A stretch of 64,000 nt of DNA from Methylovirgula sp963708155. GTDB taxonomy: Bacteria > Pseudomonadota > Alphaproteobacteria > Rhizobiales > Beijerinckiaceae. The notes below the pieces were generated by a model. It was not told the origin of the DNA. It did no database searches and worked only from the letters and a program-made list of their open reading frames with translations. Positions 30,465 through 39,352 of the stretch are shown piece after piece (position 1 is the first letter of the stretch; each line of letters starts with the position of its first letter). Made by a program: the position numbers and the translations under genes. The stretch covers positions 2,878,827 through 2,942,826 of the forward strand of contig OY970183.1 in assembly GCA_963708155.1 (NCBI GenBank), written 5' to 3'.

Positions 30465-31202
30465 TCAGCGCAGGATTTGGCTCAGGAACAGCTTCGTGCG
30501 CGCATGTTGCGGCGCGCCAAAAAAGGCTTCCGGCGCGTTGGTCTCGACGATTTCGCCCCCGGCCATGAAAATCACCCGGTCGGCCACCTGGCGCGCAAAG
30601 CCCATTTCATGCGTGACGCAGAGCATGGTCGTCTTTTCCTCGACCGTCAGCGCCATGATGAGGTCGAGCACGTCTTTGACCGCCTCGGGGTCGAGAGCCG
30701 ATGTCGGCTCGTCGAACAGCATGATCCTGGGGCTCATGCAGAGCGCGCGGGCAATGGCGACACGCTGCTGTTCGCCGCCCGAGAGTTGCGCCGGGTATTT
30801 GTTGGCATGATCGGAAATTTTGACGCGCGCCAGATAATGTCGGGCGAGATCTTCGGCGTCGCGCCGGTCCATCTTGCGCACCTCGATCGGCGCGAGCGTG
30901 CAATTCTGCAAGACGGTGAGATGACCGAAGAGATTGAAATGCTGGAAGACCATGCCGACATCGCGCCGCACCGCAGCAAGGGAAGCGGGTGTCAGTTCAA
31001 TGCCGTCGACGGTGAGCCTGCCCTCCTGGAAACCCTCGAGTCCATTGACGCAGCGGATCAGCGTCGATTTGCCGGAGCCGGATGGGCCGCAGACAACGAT
31101 GCGCTCGCCCTGCGCGACCGTCAGACTGATGTCGCGCAGCGCATGGAAGCGGCCATACCATTTGTTGAGATGCTCGATCTCGACGGCGGGCGTCTGGGTC
31201 AT
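30465..31202 (-). CDS. aapP: General L-amino-acid ABC transporter, ATPase (AapP-like)
   Basis: ATPase of a polar amino-acid importer, 245 residues. Walker A GPSGSGKST (39-47), signature LSGGEQQ (140-146), Walker B IMLFDEPTS (160-168) and H-loop CVTHEMGF. The sequence HLNKWYGRFHALRDI is typical of the AapP/BztD/GltL group. ATG 31202 gives the usual N-terminus (MTQTPAVEI); a TTG at 31214 would add four residues. Last gene of aapJQMP, 81 bp after the aapM stop. Confidence 0.93.
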   Translation of the reverse strand: MTQTPAVEIEHLNKWYGRFHALRDISLTVAQGERIVVCGPSGSGKSTLIRCVNGLEGFQEGRLTVDGIELTPASLAAVRRDVGMVFQHFNLFGHLTVLQNCTLAPIEVRKMDRRDAEDLARHYLARVKISDHANKYPAQLSGGEQQRVAIARALCMSPRIMLFDEPTSALDPEAVKDVLDLIMALTVEEKTTMLCVTHEMGFARQVADRVIFMAGGEIVETNAPEAFFGAPQHARTKLFLSQILR

Positions 31203-31283
31203 CCTGTCTTTCAACCTGCTTAGAGCGGGATGCGGAAAGGGTTTAGCGGTTTTTCGCGCAAATCCCGCTCTGATCTATAGGAA

Positions 31284-32405
31284 TCAATCGCGGCCGTGGC
31301 CTGCCGCGTGCCGCCGCTCAAGCCCTTGCGCATAGCGCGACAGGCTAAAGCAGCAGACGAAATAGACGAGCGCGGCGAAAGCATAGGCCGTCGGCGTGAT
31401 CGTCGGGCCGGACCAATTGGGATCGAGCCGCGCCAAATCCACGGTCCGCAGAAAATCGAAAATGCCGACGGTCGCGACGAGCGTCGTATCCTTGAAGAGG
31501 CCGATGAACGTATTGGTGATCGCCGGGATCGTCAGCCGCAGCACCTGCGGCAGAACGACGAGACGCTGGATCGCCCAGAATCGCAAGCCGAGCGCCTGCC
31601 CGGCCTCATTCTGGCCTTTGGCGATGGCCTGAAGGCCGCCGCGCACGACCTCCGCCATGTAGGCCGACGCAAAGAGCGCGACGCCGACGAGCGGCCGCAC
31701 CAAGCGGTCGGGTTCGGCCCCCTCCGGCAGGAACAAAGGCAGCATGGTGTTGGCCATGAATAGCACCGCGATCATCGGCACGCCGCGCATGAATTCGATG
31801 AAGGCGATGCACGTGAGCCGTACGGCAGCCGGCCCATTGCGTCGCCCGAGCGCGAGCAGAATGCCGAGCGGCAGCGAGACAACGATGCCGACGGCCGAAA
31901 CGATCAGGGTCACAAGCATCCCGCCCCAGAGATCGCTTGTGACGCGCGGCAACCCGAGCGCCGGCCAGCCATAGAGCAGCACGAAGGCGACGATTGGATA
32001 GACAAGGAAGGCAAGCCAAACGCCGAGCCGCCGCGCCGGTGCGCGTGGGCTCAGCAGCCAGACGATCAACAGGCCGCCGATGGCGAAGACGAGATTGACC
32101 CGCCAGCGCTGATCGAGCGGATAGGAGCCGTAGATGAAATAGGGCAGCTTCTCGGCAATGAAGGGCCAGCAGGCGCCATCCGTGGCGCGGCACGTTGCGG
32201 CATCGCCATGCCAGACGGCGCCGAAGATGAAATAGCGCAGAACATTGGGAACGGCCCAAAGAGCCAGCGCCAGAGCGCCGAGGGTAAGCGCGAGCGATTT
32301 CGGCGAACCGAGGAGACTGCGCGACAAAGCCGCCATCCGCCCCTCGGCCTGTCCCGGCGGCGGCAATTGGGGCGCGGGCGCGGCGCGGACGAAAGCCTGC
32401 GTCAA
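31284..32405 (-). CDS. aapM: General L-amino-acid ABC transporter, permease (AapM-like)
   Basis: Second permease of the importer, 373 residues. After a Pro-rich N-terminus and membrane helices, a periplasmic stretch carries paired cysteines (AATCRATDGACWPF). The BPD-transport domain follows with the EAA loop (EAGQALGLRFWAIQRLVVLPQ). The start overlaps the aapQ stop as TTGA, so the initiator is probably TTG 32405; an ATG at residue 24 is the alternative. No frame break. Confidence 0.9.
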   Translation of the reverse strand: MTQAFVRAAPAPQLPPPGQAEGRMAALSRSLLGSPKSLALTLGALALALWAVPNVLRYFIFGAVWHGDAATCRATDGACWPFIAEKLPYFIYGSYPLDQRWRVNLVFAIGGLLIVWLLSPRAPARRLGVWLAFLVYPIVAFVLLYGWPALGLPRVTSDLWGGMLVTLIVSAVGIVVSLPLGILLALGRRNGPAAVRLTCIAFIEFMRGVPMIAVLFMANTMLPLFLPEGAEPDRLVRPLVGVALFASAYMAEVVRGGLQAIAKGQNEAGQALGLRFWAIQRLVVLPQVLRLTIPAITNTFIGLFKDTTLVATVGIFDFLRTVDLARLDPNWSGPTITPTAYAFAALVYFVCCFSLSRYAQGLERRHAAGHGRD

Positions 32406-33420
32406 TGCGCGGCCCCCGCGATGCGCCGGTTGAAAAGATTCATCGCCAGTGAGCCGAGGAGCGAGACAAAGAGATAGACGGCCATCGTGGCGGCGATGAC
32501 CGGCACGGCCGCGCCGGTCTGGTTGAGCACCGTCCCCGCGAAGACCTGCACGAGGTCCGGATAGCCGATAAAGACGGCGAGCGAGGAATTCTTGAAGAGG
32601 TTGAGATATTGGCTGGTCAACGGCGGCACGATAAGCCGCAGGGCCTGCGGCACGATGACGAATTTGCGCGATTGTGCGGCATTGAGACCGAGCGCGGTTG
32701 CCGCTTCGCCCTGCCCCTTCGGCACGCCGGCGATTCCGGCGCGGACGATCTCGGCGATGAAGGCCGCAGTATAGAGAACGAGCGAGAGCGTCAGCGCGAC
32801 GAATTCCGGCGACAGCTTCATGCCGCCGCTGAAGTTGAAGCCGTGAAACACCGGCAGCGACAAGCCCGGCGGCGATAAGGTCGGCGCCGGCATGAACAGG
32901 CCGCGATCGTTGAGAAAAATATGCCGGGAAAGGTCAGCGATGCCCGCGGTGCCGGCAAGGCTTTCAACACGCCGTTGTACCAGAACAGGATCTGCAGCAG
33001 CAGCGGCACATTGCGCAGCGCCTCGACATAGATGCCGGCGAACTTTGCGACGACGAGATTGGACGAGAGCCGCGCCGCGCCGATCGCGAAGCCGAGGAGG
33101 CTCGCGAAGACGATGCCGACCGCGCTGACAACGAGCGTGTTGATGAGCCCGACAAAAAACGCGCGCCCGTAGGTCGAGGTGAAGGAATAGGCAATCAGAT
33201 GCGGGTCGATGTCGAATCCGGCGCGCTCGTTCCAGAAGCCGAAATCGGTCGGGATATGATGCGCGTGCATACGCGCGAGCGCGAGCGATGCGGCTTCGTA
33301 GACGAGAAAGCCAAGACCCAGGACGAAAGCGATTTGCACGAGCGCGCGATGCGTCACGCCGCCGCGCCGGGCCGCTTCGCTCAGCAGTCGCCACCGCGGG
33401 TCAGCGCACCGGCGGCGCAT
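32402..33420 (-). CDS. aapQ: General L-amino-acid ABC transporter, permease (AapQ-like; frame break)
   Basis: First permease of the importer. The N-terminal half (ATG 33420) has DPRWRLLSEAARR, a membrane helix and a long periplasmic stretch (HAHHIPTDFGFWNERAGFDI) typical of AapQ. It enters the permease domain through ALRNVPLLLQILFWYNGVL. The second half, in another frame, contains GQGEAATALGLNAAQSRKFVIVPQ (EAA loop). The shift lies around 32930, after ALPAPRASLTFPGIF. The start overlaps the aapJ stop by 20 bp. Confidence 0.9.
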
Positions 33421-34430
33421 ATTGGATGCCGCCGTGCGTCCACAGCGCGTTGATGCCGCGCTTTATGCCCAGCTTGGAATCGGCGCCGAGGTTGCGGTCG
33501 AAGATCTCGCCGTAATTGCCGACTTCCTTGATGAAGCGGTAGGCCCAATCCTTCGTCAGCCCCAGCGATTGGCCAAAATCGCCTTCGACGCCAAGCAGGC
33601 GGCGCGCGGTCGGATCGTCGGAATTTATCTTTTCGTCGACGTTCTTCGAGGTGATGCCTGCCTCTTCCGCATCGAACATGGCGAAGCCTACCCATTTGAC
33701 GATGTTGAACCATTGGTCATCGCCCTGGCGCACCGCCGGGCTGAACGGTTCCTTCGAGATGATCTCCGGCAGGATGATGTTCTGGCTGGGATTGGCGAGC
33801 TTCAAACGTTCGATATAGAGCGCCGAGGAATCGGTCGTGAAGGCATCGCAGCGGCCAGTGTCGTAGGCTTTAAGCGCTTCATCGGCTGTGGCGAAGGTGA
33901 CCGATTCATATTGCATCTGATGCGAATGAAAGAAATCGGCGAGATTCAGTTCGCTGGTCGTGCCTTGCTGAACGCAGATCGAGGCGCCGGAGAGTTCGAG
34001 CGCCGAAGATATGTTCAGCTTGTTGTGAATCATGAATCCCTGACCATCGTAATAATTGATGCCGGTGAAGAGAAGGCCCTGCCCAGCTTCGCGCGAAACC
34101 GTCCAGGTCGTATTATGCGCGAGCACATCGACTTCGCCCGATTGCAGCGCGGTGAAGCGATCCTTGGCTGTCAGGGGGATGAATTTCACTTTGTTCGGAT
34201 CATTGAAAATCGCCGCCGCCACGGCGCGGCAGAAATCGACGTCGAGCCCGGTCCAATTGCCATTGGAATCGGGCAGACCGAAACCGGCCAGCCCCGGATT
34301 GGAACCGCAATTGAGATATCCGCGCTGCTTGACTTGATCCAGCGTGCCGGCCGAAGCCACCCCCGCAGGCGACGACAGCGGCGAGGCCAAGCGAAAAGAG
34401 AAAGGCCAATTTAAGCAATGCGATTTTCAT
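33401..34430 (-). CDS. aapJ: General L-amino-acid ABC transporter, periplasmic binding protein (AapJ-like; frame break)
   Basis: Solute-binding protein of the AapJ/BztA group, about 342 residues after repair. A signal peptide starts at ATG 34430 (MKIALLKLAFLFSLGLAAVV). The mature domain GTLDQVKQRGYLNCGSNPGL follows in another frame, the shift lying near 34365 in a GC-rich run. Further features are LDVDFCRAVAAAIFND, TALQSGEVDVLAHNTTWT and RCDAFTTDSSALY. It opens the aapJQMP operon. The 208-bp gap upstream toward metC holds no visible gene. Confidence 0.92.
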
Positions 34431-34638
34431 TTCGTCTCTCGGCTGAAGCGGAACGGGGCGCCGCGACGGCCGCGACTATCAGAACTTTATCGCACCGCGG
34501 TCAAGCGCCGCGACAAATTGCCAAAAGCGCAAAATTGCAGCGAATCTGCGATTTGCCGTAAAGCCTCGGGCATAATGGCGATGATTTAGCGCCGCGGACG
34601 GAAATCCCGCCCCGGTCGCGGGCATCCAGGACAGGACG

Positions 34639-35826
34639 ATGATGAAATCGGACGAGAGCAGGCCCTTGAAGGACCGCACAAAGCTCGTGCATGCGGGTCG
34701 TCACCCATTCGAGCAGCATGGTTTCGTCAATACGCCGGTCTATCGCGGCTCGACCGTGCTTTACCGCTCCTATGCCGATCTCGTCGCCCGCAACGCCAAA
34801 TATACGTACGGCACGCATGGCACGCCGACGACTGACGCGCTGGAAACGGCATGGACCGAGATCACCGGCGCCGCCGGCACGGTACTCGCGCCGTCAGGCC
34901 TTTCCGCCGATCGCGCTGGCGCTGCTCACTGTGGTGAAGGCCGGCGATCACATCCTCGTCAGCGATTCCGTCTATCAGCCCGACGCGCAGTTTCTGCGAG
35001 CGATTCCTGACGCGCATTGGCGTCGAAACGACTTATCTACGATCCGCTGGCTGGGCGCGGAAATCGCATCTCTCATCCGGCCCAATACCAGCGTCATTTT
35101 TCTCGAAACGCCCGGCTCGCAGAGCATTCGAGATTCAGGACGTTCCGGCGATCGTCGCGGTCGCCGCGCGCGAAGGGCCTCTGCACCATCCTCGACAATA
35201 CATGGGCGACGCCGCTGTTTTTTCAGCCGCATGGGTTCGGCGTCGATATCGTCGTCGAGGCCGGCACCAAATATCTCTCCGGCCATGCCGATCTCCTGCT
35301 CGGCCTCGTCTCGGCCAACGCGCGCTGGTTCCCGCGTCTGCGTGCGACTTTCGATCTTTTCGCCAATTGCCCCGGCCCCGAGGATGTATTTCTGGCGCTG
35401 CGGGGATTACGCAGTCTGGAACTGCGGCTGCGCGAGGCGGAGCGTCAGGGGCTAGCGCTTGCCACCTGGCTCGCTGGACGGCCGGAGATCGCCCGCGTCT
35501 TGCATCCCGCCCTGCCCGATTGCCCCGGTCACGCGATCTGGAAGCGCGATTTCCCCGGCGCGTCGGGGCTGTTTTCGGCGTTCCTCAAGCCCACGTCCCA
35601 AAAGGCGCTTGCCGCGTTTCTCGATGGGCTGAAACTGTTCGGCATGGGCTATTCGTGGGGCGGCTATGAGAGCCTCGTGATTCCCTTCGATTGCAGTTCA
35701 TACCGGTCGGCGACCAAATTCGCGCCCGAAGGGCCGGCGCTGCGCTTCTCGATCGGTCTCGAAGACCCGGACGACCTCAAGGCCGATCTCGCGGCCGGTT
35801 TTGACCGGCTGAAGGCGGCAAGCTGA
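34639..35826 (+). CDS. metC: Cystathionine beta-lyase MetC (multiple frame breaks)
   Basis: PLP enzyme that cleaves cystathionine to homocysteine for methionine synthesis. From ATG 34639: DRTKLVHAGRHPFEQHGFVN, PVYRGSTVLY, YTYGTHGTPTTDALE. Later pieces are LALLTVVKAGDHILVSDSVY, FLETPGSQSF-like, CTILDNTWATPLFFQPHGFG, VEAGTKYLSGHADLLLG (PLP lysine) and the C-terminus GYSWGGYESL to 35826. At least five single-base indels lie between 34905 and 35170, the densest damage in one gene; outside that patch the frame is clean. Total span corresponds to 396 codons, the family length. Confidence 0.88.
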
Positions 35827-35927
35827 CGAAATTGCGCGCCGCGCTCTAGTCAGCATCATCCGGTCATGCTCTAAATTCGACCTTCGTAGACGACGCCCGT
35901 GCTGCCGCCGGGCTGGAGTAACCTGAA

Positions 35928-36816
35928 TTGTCCGAAGCGTATCACGGCGAAGAGGGTCCAGTTATCGCGCGCGGGCTCGCCGGCCAGGACGTTCTGCGTC
36001 TGGCGCTTCTGAGCTTTGCAGCATTGATCGCCGTCGCGCTGGCGGTGGCCTTTTTCCTCGACGCCGGACGGCAGGCGGCGGAAACGGCGGGCGCCGAGGC
36101 GCCGGCGAGTGCCGCCCCGCCCGAGCCGCCGGCGGCCGAACCTCTCGCCCTTGCCCGCGGATCGATCGAGAAAGAGATCGCCCGCGACGCTCCCGATTAC
36201 GCCGTGTTTTTCGCGCGCCTGCAATCGGCCCTCCCGAGCCAGTACGACGCGATCCTCGATGATTTCGCCAAGGAATCGCTCGACGGCAAGGATGTGCGGA
36301 ACGTCGATTCCCTGCTCTCGCAGGCAGTGCGCGAGGTGCGCGTTTCGAACGGCATTCTGGCCGCCAAAGCCGACGGGCCGGCGCTCTCCCACATTTTCGA
36401 TGTCCAGCTCGCGATGATGCAGGCGCTGGCGGCAACCGACCCCAAGCTCTGCGTCGATTTTCTTTACGGCGGCGCGAGCCAGGCTTTCTTCACCTTCTCC
36501 GCCACGCATCGTCCACTCGTCGCGGACATGGCCATCGCCGGACTCGACGCGATCGTCAGCGGCCGGACCAATGGCATCCAGCGCGATCCGCCCGGCGAAC
36601 TCGGATTTCAACCAGCTTTCGAGCGCGATGAAGGCGCGAGGGGTGAACGATGCCGAAGTCGCCGCGATCCTCGACGGCAAGCAACCCAATCCGCCGATCC
36701 CCGACGCGCGCATGTGTGCTGTCGGCCAAATCTATCTCAAGACGCTTGCCAGCCTGCCCGAACAGGCGCGGATGCGCATCTATGCGCTGGCCGTATCGCT
36801 GATGGCGCGGTCGTAA
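35928..36816 (+). CDS. Hypothetical membrane-anchored protein (frame break)
   Basis: About 296 residues after repair. A short N-terminal segment is followed by one membrane helix (about 24-45), an Ala/Pro-rich linker and a helical periplasmic domain (APDYAVFFARLQSALPSQYD to the end). Two cysteines, DPKLCVDFLYGG and ARMCAVGQIY, lie in this domain. TTG 35928 is the likely start. The last 80 residues are in a different frame because of an indel near 36585 (GRTNGI/ASSAIRPANSDF). No named family. Convergent with the SDR gene across a hairpin at 36839. Confidence 0.65.
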
Positions 36817-36838
36817 TCCACGCGATCCCAAGTGGAGC

Positions 36839-36880
36839 GAAGTGCGGGAGGACCAAGTGGCTGGTCCCTGATCGCACTTC
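36839..36880. terminator. Hairpin between convergent genes
   Basis: Nested inverted repeats: outer arms GAAGTGCG (36839-36846) and CGCACTTC (36873-36880), inner arms GGACCA and TGGTCC. It sits 22 bp after the stop at 36816 and 34 bp beyond the stop of the convergent SDR gene. No T tract; a plausible bidirectional terminator. Confidence 0.5.
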
Positions 36881-36914
36881 ACTCCCGCTTTGACGCCTCA
36901 CGGATCGATGGAGA

Positions 36915-37736
36915 TCAAGCGGCGCTGACGCGATGTGTCTCCACCTTGTAACGCGGCGCAGGCTTGGCGTTCCCGAACTGGTTTGAAAGCTCGCGGCGAT
37001 CCGCTTCCCACCGTGTCCATGCGTCGCCATCGTAAAGTCCCGGAATCGTGACCAGCTCTCCAGCATCGAGTCCGGCAAGCGCCGCATCAACGCAGTCTTC
37101 TGCCGACATGGTGATCGACGCCGACTTCTGGGCTGAGTAGCCGGCAACGTCCCAGAACTCGGTCGCCGTTGAACCCGGCAGGACGGTCTGCACGCGAACT
37201 CCCTTATCGGCCAGATCCTTTTGCAACGAATGACCGAAGCTGAGGACATAGGATTTCGACGCGCTATAGACGCCGTTCAACAGCTCGACCGCGATGCCCA
37301 CGATAGAAGCGATGTTGATGATCGTGCCAGCGCCGCGGGCGACGAAGGCCGGCGCGACAGCATAGGTCAGACGTGTCAGCGCGGTGACGTTCAACGCGAT
37401 CATCGCCTCCATGTCATCGACATCCGCCTGGAGAATCGACGTGACGCCCCCGAAGCCCGCATTGTTGACGAGCACGTTGATGCTCGGATCGTCTCGCAGC
37501 ACTGCCTCGACATTCACAAGGTCGGACTTCTTGCCGAGATCGGCCGGCAAAACCTTCACCGCACGCCCGGTCTCGGCCCGCAACCTGGCGGCGACGGCAT
37601 TCAGCCGCTCCGCGTTGCGCGCTACCAAAATCAGATCATAGCCGCGCTTGGCGAGGCGGTCCGCATAGACGGCACCGATGCCCGAAGACGCGCCTGTAAC
37701 GAGGGCCGTGCCCTTGGCATTGCTCATGGGTTCCAT
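36915..37736 (-). CDS. Short-chain dehydrogenase/reductase (SDR)
   Basis: Classical SDR of 273 residues. NAD(P) site TGASSGIG at about 14-21, NNAG near 98, catalytic serine in IINIAS, and YSASK as active-site Tyr/Lys. R of VARNAERL suggests NADP preference (inference). Substrate unknown. Divergent from the GlxA-type regulator at 37842 with a 105-bp gap, so it may be that regulator's target. Either ATG 37736 or 37727 may start it. Confidence 0.9.
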   Translation of the reverse strand: MEPMSNAKGTALVTGASSGIGAVYADRLAKRGYDLILVARNAERLNAVAARLRAETGRAVKVLPADLGKKSDLVNVEAVLRDDPSINVLVNNAGFGGVTSILQADVDDMEAMIALNVTALTRLTYAVAPAFVARGAGTIINIASIVGIAVELLNGVYSASKSYVLSFGHSLQKDLADKGVRVQTVLPGSTATEFWDVAGYSAQKSASITMSAEDCVDAALAGLDAGELVTIPGLYDGDAWTRWEADRRELSNQFGNAKPAPRYKVETHRVSAA

Positions 37737-37799
37737 TCCTTCCGTAATCGCTCAGGTTCTGAGCTCCGGGAAAGAATAGGATTGCACATCGAAGTCTCA

Positions 37800-37829
37800 A
37801 ATGTCATATACACGGCAATTTAGGACATT
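37800..37829. promoter_or_regulatory. Inverted repeat in the SDR/GlxA divergent gap
   Basis: AATGTC (37800-37805) and GACATT (37824-37829), arms 18 bases apart, lie just before the regulator's start at 37842. The spacing suits a dimeric activator or repressor, and the neighbouring AraC-type regulator is the natural candidate (inference). Confidence 0.35.
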
Positions 37830-37841
37830 GGGGTTCAAGCC

Positions 37842-38819
37842 ATGCGAGACGTCGCCTTCCTCGTTTATCCCGGCTATTCGGCGATGGCGCTGGCCGTCGT
37901 CACGGTTTTCGAAATTGCCAACCTGCTGGCGGACGAGCCGGCCTATGACCTTCATTTTGTTTCGGAAACCGGCGGCGCGGTCAAAACCTCCTCTGGCATG
38001 AAGCTATACAGCGAAGCTTTCAGCGACGCCCGGTTCGATACGCTGATCATCGGCGGCGCAACGGTCCCTGAGGCATCGACGCCGGGGGTGATCGCCTTCA
38101 TCAAAGGAGCGCCCCAGCGTCACAGGCGCATCGCTGCGACTTGCACTGGCGCGTTCGTGCTCGCCGAGGCTGGCCTGCTCGACGGGCGCCGCGCCACGAC
38201 CCATTGGCTCCATGCCCGCGAATTGCAGAAGAAATTCCCCCAGGCGAACGTCGAAGAAGATCGGATTTTCATCAATGACGGCCCGATCTGGACGTCAGCG
38301 GGAATGACGGCCGGGATCGACCTCGGCCTTGCATTGATCGAAAGCGATCTCGGGCCGGAGATCGCGAAGTCGGTCGCGCGCAAGCTTGTCATCTACCATC
38401 GGCGCGCCGGCGGCCAATCGCAATTCTCCACGCTCCTCGAACTCGAGCCCAAATCCGACCGGATCCAGACCGCACTCACCTATGCCCGCGAGCATCTTCA
38501 CAAGCCGCTGACCGTGCCCGATCTCGCCGAGGTGGCGCATCTCAGTCCCAGGCAGTTCAGCCGCGCCTTTTCCGCCGAGACCGGCCAGTCGCCGGCCAAA
38601 GCGATCGAGAACATGCGAACCGAAGCCGCGCGCGCCCTAATGGAGCATACCCGCCATCCAATCGATGTCGTTGCGCGCCAGACGGGGTTTAGCGATCGCG
38701 ACCATATGCGCCGTGCCTTTCTGCGGGCCTTCGGCCAGCCGCCTCAGACGCTCCGGCGCAACGCCCGCCTTGAGGCAATCGACTGGCAGCTTGAGGAGGG
38801 TCCGGGAGCAGCGGCTTGA
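37842..38819 (+). CDS. GlxA-type transcription regulator (DJ-1/PfpI domain plus AraC HTH)
   Basis: 325 residues. An N-terminal class I glutamine-amidotransferase-like (DJ-1/PfpI) domain, about 1-190, keeps the elbow cysteine C101 in AATCTGAFVLAEAG and TTHWLHA. A C-terminal AraC double helix-turn-helix (about 215-310) has TVPDLAEVAHLSPRQFSRAF and VARQTGFSDRDHMRRAF. The ligand is unknown. The divergent SDR suggests it controls a small detoxification or catabolic step (inference). Start: ATG 37842. Confidence 0.9.
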   Translation: MRDVAFLVYPGYSAMALAVVTVFEIANLLADEPAYDLHFVSETGGAVKTSSGMKLYSEAFSDARFDTLIIGGATVPEASTPGVIAFIKGAPQRHRRIAATCTGAFVLAEAGLLDGRRATTHWLHARELQKKFPQANVEEDRIFINDGPIWTSAGMTAGIDLGLALIESDLGPEIAKSVARKLVIYHRRAGGQSQFSTLLELEPKSDRIQTALTYAREHLHKPLTVPDLAEVAHLSPRQFSRAFSAETGQSPAKAIENMRTEAARALMEHTRHPIDVVARQTGFSDRDHMRRAFLRAFGQPPQTLRRNARLEAIDWQLEEGPGAAA

Positions 38820-38835
38820 AAGCGGCCAGCCAGCT

Positions 38836-39294
38836 TCACCCCTCCTTTTCCCACCCGCCGCGCTCGTTCTGCTGCCAATAGGTGAGTGCGAAGCCGCTGG
38901 ATTTCAGCGCTTTCCATTGCGCTCGCGCTGCATCGAGCTGGTCGGGATCGTTGCCGTCGAAAAGCAGGATCGCGCGCTCATAAGCGGCATCCGGGGCGAG
39001 ACTCCCGGCGAGATCGGCACCATCGACGAAGAGCCGCAGCCGCGCCGCGTTCGGATTTTCGCCGCCGCAGGTCAGATAAACCGCCTGCATCTCGGCATCG
39101 CCGTCGCGGGCGCGGCCATGCGCGAGAAAGCTGTCATCCGCATAGGTCCAGAGAACCTCGTCGAGCGCATCGAGCCGTTCCTCGCTCGCGGCCTGAACGA
39201 CGGCGCGCCAGCCCTGCGCCAACGCACGCTCGAGCAGCGCCGGCAAGGCGCGCTCAAGCGGCTGACTTTGCAGATGATAGAACCAGATTTCCAT
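38836..39294 (-). CDS. holC: DNA polymerase III chi subunit
   Basis: Clamp-loader accessory subunit (152 residues) linking the replicase to SSB. Starts MEIWFYHLQSQPLERALPAL, then WRAVVQAASEERLDALDEVLWTY and a chi-type C-terminus ALKSSGFALTYWQQNERGGW. ATG 39294 fits the family; an ATG four codons upstream is less likely. Usually beside pepA in alphaproteobacteria, as here (58 bp). Confidence 0.92.
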   Translation of the reverse strand: MEIWFYHLQSQPLERALPALLERALAQGWRAVVQAASEERLDALDEVLWTYADDSFLAHGRARDGDAEMQAVYLTCGGENPNAARLRLFVDGADLAGSLAPDAAYERAILLFDGNDPDQLDAARAQWKALKSSGFALTYWQQNERGGWEKEG

Positions 39295-39352
39295 ATCGCC
39301 TCGCACGACCCCGAAAAGTTGCAGACTTTTCGGGAAAGGTCATGCGCAAGAA

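Noticed and set aside
34431..34638. SAM riboswitch upstream of metC
   Set aside because: The gap shows no match to the SAM-II or SAH consensus elements I know; only weak local palindromes.
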